NCBI GenBank assembly: GCA_017165825.1
Contig: CM029380.1
Span: 23,902,581 to 23,966,580 of the forward strand
Source: Hepsetus odoe
Lineage: Eukaryota; Chordata; Actinopteri; Characiformes; Hepsetidae
Reading direction: 5' to 3'
DNA length: 64,000 nt
Shown: positions 57,301-64,000 of the stretch, in pieces
Layout of the letters: each line of letters begins with the position of its first letter
Position numbering within the stretch: position 1 is the stretch's first letter
The notes under the pieces: model-generated
Told to the model about the DNA's origin: nothing
The model's input: only the letters and a program-made list of their open reading frames with translations
The model's database searches: none
Made by a program: the position numbers and the translations under genes

Positions 57301-58882
57301 ACTTCATTATGGTAAGACTAGGCAGCTTAATCATAAACGTTTCATCCAAAAATTCTTCAGACATCTGGTTCCTCTCAACACTGCAACCATTATACCCAGA
57401 ACAGGGCATTTCACAGCAAACCACACTGGATTAATTAACATCCCAACCTTTCAAATTTGTAGAACTTGTTTTCTGGACCCACATGTTCTTTCTCTTTCAT
57501 TTAGCAACACCTTGTGCTTAGTTTACGAGTAGTTAACCAGTAATTAATGTTAGTAGTTACTTAATAATAAGAACCAAAAGGGTTTCAGGAGTAAAAGGCT
57601 TGGAATCTTAAACAGTGCACAGGGTGCAGTTATTAGTCAACATTGGCTGGAATGATTCAGTCACTGGTTAACTTCTTCAATTTGGGTAACGACAGACAGA
57701 CTGAAGACTCATTCGTTTATTTTTTTATTTGTGGAGCTCCGGAAGCAGAGACCTGCATCGGCCGGAGTTAAAGAGGAGGTGACGGAGATGTGTGTCACTC
57801 AGAACAGGGTCAACGGTAAGACCGCATGTAATAGTTGCTATCATCATAGAGGGACGTATGGTATGAGGTGGTCCAGTGGTTTGGGACTAGGCCCCAAGAT
57901 CAGAAGGCCATGTGTTCGAATCCCAGATCAGCGGGTTGCCCTGAGGTACCCTTGAGCAAGGCACCATCCCCATCACTGCTCCCTGGGCTCTTTCAGTAGC
58001 TGCTTCTTGCTGCACAGTGTGAATGGGTGAAATGCAGAGGTGTTATTTCATTGAGGCTCACTGTGTTGTATTTCACAATGACGAGAATAGTCACTTTCAC
58101 TTCATATGGGATTTGTAGGCGGAACATGGTGGCAGTAGTCTAGTGGTAGGATTCTTGTCTGTGGTCACAGGTTCGAATCCCGCATCCAGCACTACCATCA
58201 TTGGGTTTCTGAGCAAAACCCTAAACTCCGGTTGCTCCAGGGAGACTGTCCCTGTAAGCAGGAACTGGAAGTCACTCTGGATTAGAGCCTCTGATAAATG
58301 CTGCAAATGTAACATATTTGCAGATTCAGAAACCTTTAAAAATGAGAAATGTGGATCAGAAAGTATTTTATATATAACACATACACACAGTCTTGTGCAA
58401 AAGTTTTAGGCAGGCGTGGAAAAAATGCTGTAAACAAAGAATGCTTTCAAAAATGAAAGTGTTAATCATTTATTTTCATCAATCAACAAAATGCACACCC
58501 TTTGCCTTCAAAACAGCATCAGTTCTTCTAGGTACACTTGCACACAGTTTTTGAAGGAACTCTGCTGGTCGGTTGTTCCAAACATGACTGTGTTTCAACC
58601 TCCGTGTGACATTGATGATCATCAGTACCTGTTTGGTAAAACTGGTCGATCAGACACCGACTATAATCCTACAGAATCCCTGACTGTGTGCAAGTGTACC
58701 TAGAAGAACTGCTGCTGGTTTGAAGGCAAAAGGTAGCAACACCAAATATTGATCTGATTTAGATTTTTCTTTTGTTCGCTCACTTTGCATTTTCATCATT
58801 ATTTCAATCATTATTTATATTTCTGAAAGCATTCTTTGTTCACAGCAGTTTTTCACACCTGCCTAAAACTTTTGCACAGTAC

Positions 58883-58926
<44 letters not shown>

Positions 58927-60943
58927 AATAAAAATAATCTCAGTCTGTAAAGTAAAATGAGAAAAATGAAAACATTTTAGCTTGACAGTCCAACATCACC
59001 TAAACATTTTGTTCTTCCAGAGCGCAAAAAATGTGATTTATTAATCAAACCTCTGTAATATTATTTTATGTTTATTCGTTTTATAAATTTGTTTAATTCT
59101 TCGTTTCATTTCAGTTGTGGCCGACCTGTGCTACAATTTAATAACAAATAACGCAGGTTAGCACAGTCATTCTGTGTTTCAATGTGTCTGCTTTATAATT
59201 TTGCACAACTCCTTGTGCTTAGTAGTCACTTCTAATTTTCAGTTCATTTATTTGATTTTATTTCTTATAAAGGCCACTAACATTTTAGTCAAGTAGGTTT
59301 TTATTGTCATTTCAACCATATACACAGAACACAGTGAAATGAAACAACGTTCCTGCAGGACGCTGGTGCTACACATTAGATAACATCTAACATCACACAG
59401 AACACAAGACAAGTGCAGACCGGACTAACAAGTGCAGACAAGACTAACAGTGCAGACAAGATTACAAAGAACAATTGCAAAGACAGAGGACATTCATCTG
59501 ACAAGAGACATGCAGTATGAGCATGAATGTGGATGGAACAGAGCAGCAGTGTTGTAACTAGACTGTACAGAGCTGCAGTTTAATGACGCAGCAATTGTTA
59601 AGAGTGCAGAGTGCAAATTAAGTAGTAATAATAACAATAAAGTGACTGCATAACCAGGAAGAGGTAGCTAGAAAGATTGATGAAAGGAACCGGTTATTAA
59701 AGAGTTACAGTTCAGGAGTCTGGTGGCCGGGGGAAGAAACTGTTCCCCAACCTGGTAGTGGAGGCTCGTATGCTACGGAACCTTTTCATGGACAGCAGGA
59801 GGGAGAAGAGCGTGTGGGACGGGTGTGTGGGATCATCCACAGTGCTGACTGCTTTGCGGATGCAAATTTCTGATTTTAAAAGTCATGATTGTTTTTTCGT
59901 TTCCCCCCCCAAATAATAAGTGCTGGGACGGGACTAGTGAAAGTGACTATTCTTGTTATTGTGAAACACAGCACAACACACAGTGAACCTCAGCGAAAAC
60001 AGACCTCTGCGTTTTACCCACAAGACACGTGCAGCAGGGGTTCGAACCATGACCTTCTGATCCTGGGGCTAAAGCCCTAACCACTAGGCCACTGCTGTGT
60101 ATTTCATGTTCACTGAAAAAGTGTGAGCATCAAGCATTTAAAAAAAATTTTTTTTTAAGCTTTTGCCTTAGAAAAACTACTGCTGGGTGGCTTATACTTG
60201 GTAGCCTTTCACACTAATGAAAGAGGTCTAAAAGACTAGCTTAAAGTGAGCTAATAAAAGTGTACCGTGTTTTTGATCTGTAATTTCTACAATCCTTTTC
60301 TTTACTCAAAGGTCTGACCAATGATGGAATCCCTGTTCCTCGTCCTACAGTCGCAGGAAGGACCGCTGAGCTTTGTGACCTCCATCCTGAGCTGAAGACT
60401 AAATCGGAAAAGACAGAATCGGTGTTCAGCTCTGAGTGGAAGGACTGCAGCATCGCTGACTATGAGGAAGACAGGGAACTTTCTCCAGCTCTGGAGGGAC
60501 TGCAGGACGCTGAGTTTGTCCCATATATCGATTCCAATGGAGAAGAGGAAGATGGGGTGAGTGGGCAAGAACAGCCTGGACAGGACACCTGCCTGTCGCA
60601 GGCACCCGATTTGCAGTGCACCTTCATACAGATTGATGGAACTGTGACGGCCTCCATTTCCCACAATCCTGAGAGGCAGACTGGAAATACAGTCGTTTGT
60701 AACATCTGTGGAAAAAGACTACTGTCCGAAAAGAGACTGAAAGTGCACCTCAAAACACACGCTTCATTCAGGCCCTACACATGTTCTCAGTGTGGGAAGA
60801 GCTTCACTCGAAAAGCAACCATGAACTTCCACCAGAATATCCACCGAGGGGTGAAACCGTATGCCTGCAATATCTGCCCAAAGTCGTTTGCTGACCCAAG
60901 TGCCCTGCGAAGACATAAATCCATTCACAAAGCAGTTGGTTAG
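54395..60943 (+). CDS. Three-finger C2H2 zinc-finger protein, fish type (5 exons)
   Basis: Putative nuclear DNA-binding protein. Proposed exons: 54395-54641, 57015-57076, 57737-57815, 59115-59156, 60312-60943; 1,062 bp, 353 aa, in frame. Seen: an N-terminal helix/coiled-coil module (FHVQLTAILDVLLKSAAVDI, then ENQRLRQQLQSF) of the kind heading many fish zinc-finger proteins, a charged linker and three C-terminal fingers at about 273-293, 301-321 and 329-349. All C and H ligands are present (CNICGKRL..H..TH, CSQCGKSF..H..IH, CNICPKSF..H..IH), with TGEKP-like linkers degraded to RGVKPYA. Weak points are the exon 1 donor (AGGG then GTGTTC) and the exon 3 acceptor (tttgtggag). A small exon may be missed between 54.6 and 57 kb. 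Without splicing, exon 1 reads on to a stop at 54697. No orthologue named. Confidence 0.75.
54698..56330. repeat. ~1.6 kb minisatellite (about 30-bp unit) in intron 1 of the zinc-finger gene
   Basis: Tandem units close to cagtccagtagaacaggacg followed by gagtagatca, with 30-bp spacing and variants extended by about 10 bp (gaacgggacgg). Units near 55150-55310 and 55890-56290 are regular. Units from 54840 to 55130 and 55320 to 55880 carry many one-base indels. The array begins right at the stop codon that ends the unspliced exon 1 frame. Confidence 0.95.
56331..56700. repeat. A-rich degenerate extension of the minisatellite
   Basis: The array decays into agaacagaataaag-type repeats, AT-rich and lacking the gatcacagtc half of the unit. 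Confidence 0.75.
57860..58103 (+). mobile_element. tRNA-derived SINE family A
   Basis: Near full-length, from gaggtggtccagtggtttgg to gtcactttcacttcatatg. It is followed 20 bp later by a family-B SINE in the same orientation. Confidence 0.8.
58120..58313 (+). mobile_element. tRNA-derived SINE family B, near full-length
   Basis: The best copy in the window: tggtggcagtagtctagtgg head, cacaggttcgaatcccgc B-box, and tail ctctgataaatgctgcaaat. Confidence 0.8.
58391..58885. mobile_element. Foldback Tc1-like element (nested inverted repeats)
   Basis: Outer arms (about 70 bp; tgcaaaagttttaggcaggc near 58396 and gcctaaaacttttgcacagt ending near 58880) match the ends of the element at 16663-17210. 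A second, inner pair of inverted arms lies at 58501-58547 and 58684-58730. No transposase frame remains. Confidence 0.75.
58884..58926. repeat. (GT)n(AT)n compound microsatellite
   Basis: A dinucleotide run starting exactly at the terminal of the foldback element, a common landing or seeding arrangement for Tc1-like ends. Confidence 0.9.
59285..59875. repeat. Dispersed repeat, probably a retroelement 3' part
   Basis: Starts with gtttttattgtcatttcaac and includes ggggaagaaactgttcccca and ggaaccttttcatggacagc, phrases I associate with common teleost interspersed repeats. Class not determined. It lies in the last intron of the zinc-finger gene. Confidence 0.45.
59935..60096 (-). mobile_element. 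tRNA-derived SINE family A with central deletion
   Basis: Tail and head are intact, but the body jumps from gtgcagcaggg straight into gttcgaacc, losing about 80 bp at a short ggg microhomology. Confidence 0.75.
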
Positions 60944-60999
60944 GGCTGGAGTGTTTACTCTTGCTTATCCAAGGTAGCACAGGCAAGACTTTACAGGCT

Positions 61000-62000
61000 T
61001 TACAGTAGGGATGCACCCATGTTGGAGTTTTTTGGCTGATGCCAATTTTCGATGTTTTATGTCTGCTAATGCTGACAAAACATAAAAAAAACAATGCAGA
61101 AATTGAAATCTAACTTAAGCTCTATTTTACATATTACTTTATAGGCTTTATTAAATATCACTCTGAAATAATTGTCATTTCAAACAACTGTCATGCTAAT
61201 TTGATGAGATTTTTATTATTGCTAATATGATTCTGACATCACTGCGCATCCCTACTTTAAAGCGGCGGTCTCGAAAAGAACGAAAAAAGGTTTTCCACTT
61301 AATCTCAAATGCGGTTGATCATGGTGGCACAGACATCTGGATGAAGGTCTAGGATGCATTTTGACCTACTAACTTTCTAAATTTGCTAGAAAACTGAGCA
61401 AGCTTATTCAAAAGTCCATCTTAACAAAAAGGTTAATGATGTTTGAGCCAGGTTGTTCTGGTTTGGGCACCACATTTTGAACCATTAGGATTAGCATTTC
61501 GAACAAATATACATTCAGAACCTGGAAAGTCAATTCCCATGAGGAACCAAAGCATTGTTGTCACATTAGTGGGTGTGTTCTCCTTTTTATGTTTTTTAGT
61601 CTCTCCTCCATTCGTGACACATCCTTGATTACAGTGGTTTCCATACTGGATAACCAGATGGCACCAGGGAATTTTGCTGGTGGAACAAGGGCTTCTAGTG
61701 TTGGTTAGAAGGATTGGACTTTAATCATCAATGTCTGGAGTCTGTGGAAAGTTCTGCAAACTGTTTCTCACCAAACCTTACCAAGCTATTATGGAGAAAT
61801 AGGTGAAATATACAGTCCACTGTGGAGGAGGCAGATGGGACAAGATCCTGAAAAAGTAACCATGAAACAGATCAAGCCCTTAGGTCACGTTTATTTTGAG
61901 GGAAACAGGTTTTGATGTGTTTTTGCTGTGTGCTCATGACCTCCTGGAAAAGTTAATCAGTCAGCTAAGACAACTTGGTGAAGTTAACAGCTTTTGAGAA
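61000..62000. other. Zinc-finger gene 3' flank, no gene seen
   Basis: Probably the start of this interval is the 3' UTR of the zinc-finger gene (ATTAAA at about 61149). The rest is unique AT-rich sequence with no recognisable coding content. Confidence 0.4.
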
Positions 62001-62019
62001 AAGTGGGGGAAAGAAAAAA

Positions 62020-62215
62020 GAAAGTGACTATCCTTGTCATTGTGAAACGCAGCACAACACAATAAAATTCAACCTCTGCATTTCACCCATACACACACAT
62101 GCAGCAGGGGGCAGCTGTTGAAAGCACCCAGGGAGCAGTGACGGGGATGGTACCTTGGTCAAGGGTAATTTATGGCAACCTACTGGCAAGGGAATTTAAC
62201 CCACAATCTTCCGGT
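62020..62215 (-). mobile_element. tRNA-derived SINE family A, head-truncated
   Basis: Tail through B-box region present; the tRNA-like head is cut. Has a 13/14 CTCF-like core at 62101-62114. Confidence 0.75.
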
Positions 62216-62751
62216 CTAGTCCGATCTGTCATCCGTACTGTTATAACACATTATACCACACACGACCATCTGTTGTTTTATCTGCTTCACACATTCTGAC
62301 GGCCAACTTCAATGTGCAATGGGTTTTAAAAGTCTGAGACTTGTGGAAAAAGCTTCTATTTTTTTATTTCTGTTATTTTCTTCAATGGATTATTTTTCCA
62401 TGGGAAAATGGCCTTTTTTGTACAAAGGCTCGATTATGGTCAATTTTACTTTACTATCAATAGTGACCTGGAAATGTGCAGAATCATAAATAGTTCTTTT
62501 TCATTTTGCTCATCTCACAATTTGTCTATGGCATTTTTTAAAATGTTAAATCTTTGATTATTTACAGAAGTAAATGGGGGAGAAAAATCTCATTCAGTGT
62601 GGTCTGGACTCCACTTTGTTATTTTGGTGAGTGATTCAGAGTATTCTGAACAGTTAGAGAGTAAGGGTTTATTTCATTGGAAAAATAATTTTTAATGAAG
62701 TAGGTGGATGTCGTTTGAAAAGACACCACTTCATCTGCACTGTATAGTGAG

Positions 62752-62983
62752 AGTGAGAAGTGAGAGTGACTATTCGTCATTGTGAAACAGCACACTGAAC
62801 CACAACCACATACATTCTCTGTGTTTAACCCACACACCATGCAGCAGGGGGCAGCTATATCCAGCACCCAGGGAGCAGTGATGGGGACGGTACCTCAGGG
62901 CAACCTACTGGTCTGGGATTCAAAGCCATGACCTTTTGGTCCTGAGGCCTTGTCCCTAACCACTAGGCCACCGCTGCCCCTGC
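62752..62983 (-). mobile_element. tRNA-derived SINE family A
   Basis: Full-length copy ending in aaccactaggccaccgctgc, with a 13/14 CTCF-like core at 62841-62854. Confidence 0.8.
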
Positions 62984-63019
62984 ATGATGCTGAAGTTGCA
63001 AAAATGGTCCAGTTAGCTT

Positions 63020-63238
63020 TTGTGAAAGTAACTATAGAAGATATCACTGCATACAGTGAACCACAACAAAATGCTTCTCTGCCTCTAACCCAGTGCACTG
63101 AAGTGTAGCAGTGGGGAGCTATATCCTGCACCCAGGCAGCAGTGTTGGGGGCGATACCTAGCTCAAGATTTGCTCAGGGCAAAATCCTGATCTTGGACGG
63201 AAACCCATGACCTTCCGATAGGAGAATAGCCCCTACTG
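63020..63238 (-). mobile_element. tRNA-derived SINE family A, strongly diverged
   Basis: Lies 37 bp after another copy. Recognisable by gtgaaagtaactatagaa, cacccaggcagcagtgttgg and cccatgaccttccgat. The core is degraded. Confidence 0.55.
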
Positions 63239-63299
63239 CTTTCCTATGTGACATGAAATCCAGTGCATAAAGATACACTATTTAAACATATATATTAGG

Positions 63300-64000
63300 T
63301 AGCAGGCCAACAGTCACTTTATGAGGTTGATGTTTTTGAAGCTGGAGGTGCACACGAGTGTTAGAATTTGAGGGCTAAACTGATGGCTGGGTCAGAGGAT
63401 CACCAGCATGGAAGGTCCCAGCATGCAGCAGCCAATAGTGCTCCAAGGAAGGATAATCAGTGAAGTGGAAAAAGGGTCCAGGGTACCCAAGCCTCATTGG
63501 GTGTGAAGTCTAACCAATCTGGTCCCACAGAAGAGCTGCTGCACACAAACTGCTGAAAAAGTTCCTGCTGGTTAGTGTATGTGGCTGCAGGCCGGTCAGA
63601 GTGCCCATGCTGACCTCTGTCCACCATCAAAAGCACTTACAAGGGGCACGTGAGCATCAGAACTGGACCATAGCACAAAGGACACCTAATCATTTCTTTA
63701 GATAAAGCACATACCTTCATTTTAGCCATTGACAGTGGCCTCTTTCAGCGGGATAGTGTCTTGTCACACTGCAAAAAATGGTTCAGGAATGCTTTGAGAA
63801 ACATGAGTTGAAGGTGTTGACTCTGCCTCCCCTTTCCCCAGATCTCTAGAGCTTCTGTGGAATGCGCTGGACAAACTAGATTAATCCATGGAGGCCCCAC
63901 CTCACAATTTACAGGACTTAAAGGATCTGCTGCTAACGTCTCAGTGCCAGATTCCACAGCACGCCGTCAGAGGTCTTGTGAAGTCCATGCTTTGATGAGT
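63300..64000 (+). pseudogene. Decayed Tc1-like transposase with internal deletions, runs off the window
   Basis: Successive fragments keep the order of a Tc1-type transposase gene: an N-terminal piece (cagcagccaatagtgctcca), a middle piece (gtgcccatgctgacctctgt, tgagcatcagaactggacca) and the C-terminal DDE end (PPLSPDL, then after a frameshift SMEAPPHNLQDLKDLLLTSQ). Stops and frameshifts abound, and the central catalytic part is deleted. The element continues beyond 64000. Confidence 0.75.

Noticed and set aside
58130..58200. tRNA gene
   Set aside because: The A/B-box-like sequence is the head of a SINE; the acceptor stem does not pair and a SINE body follows.

Overview
The window is nuclear DNA from a ray-finned (teleost) fish. 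The evidence is GT-AG spliced genes on both strands, many tRNA-derived SINEs, decayed Tc1-like transposons, RTE-like LINE tails, numerous microsatellites, and protein-coding genes that are unmistakably vertebrate. The species cannot be fixed from the sequence. I rebuilt exon structures by hand from reading frame, splice sites and remembered family sequence; every model below stays in frame from ATG to stop.

Layout: (1) 1-2.6 kb is repeat-rich intergenic DNA with a local duplication and a SINE inserted into another SINE. (2) 2.8-16.4 kb, + strand, holds a ceramide synthase most like CerS4 (one probable noncoding exon plus ten coding exons, 401 aa), its introns full of SINEs. (3) 16.4-19.5 kb is 3' flank with a Tc1-like remnant. 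(4) 19.5-21.7 kb, - strand, holds a three-exon BTB-BACK-Kelch gene (587 aa) that I cannot assign to a named KLHL. (5) 24.2-30.7 kb, - strand, holds a RAD23 gene (ten exons, 505 aa) with unusually long Pro/Ala linkers and probably a long 3' UTR. (6) 32.3-37.9 kb, - strand, holds calreticulin (nine exons, 423 aa, ending KDEL) with an exact ERSE motif upstream. (7) 40.3-44.1 kb, + strand, holds a C19orf44 (DUF4614) orthologue (eight coding exons, 617 aa). (8) 44.7-53.7 kb, - strand, holds cherp (nineteen exons, 940 aa), convergent with c19orf44. (9) 54.4-60.9 kb, + strand, holds a small three-finger C2H2 protein gene (353 aa) whose first intron carries a ~1.6 kb minisatellite; it is divergent from cherp. 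(10) 61-64 kb is repeat-rich flank ending in a decayed Tc1-like transposase.

The genes are housekeeping or regulatory: sphingolipid synthesis (cers4), ubiquitin adaptors (Kelch, rad23a), ER chaperoning (calr), a poorly known DUF protein, a splicing-associated RS/G-patch protein (cherp) and a putative DNA-binding zinc-finger protein. They are not an operon-like system. The shared interest is gene order: in human, RAD23A-CALR and CALR3-C19orf44-CHERP are separate 19p13 blocks, whereas here one calreticulin gene sits between rad23a and c19orf44-cherp.

I found no convincing novel biological system. The more unusual signals are noncoding: a SINE family carrying CTCF-like cores, a mobile foldback element with an internal 69-bp in-frame minisatellite, the intronic VNTR, and lineage-specific low-complexity expansions in RAD23 and CHERP.
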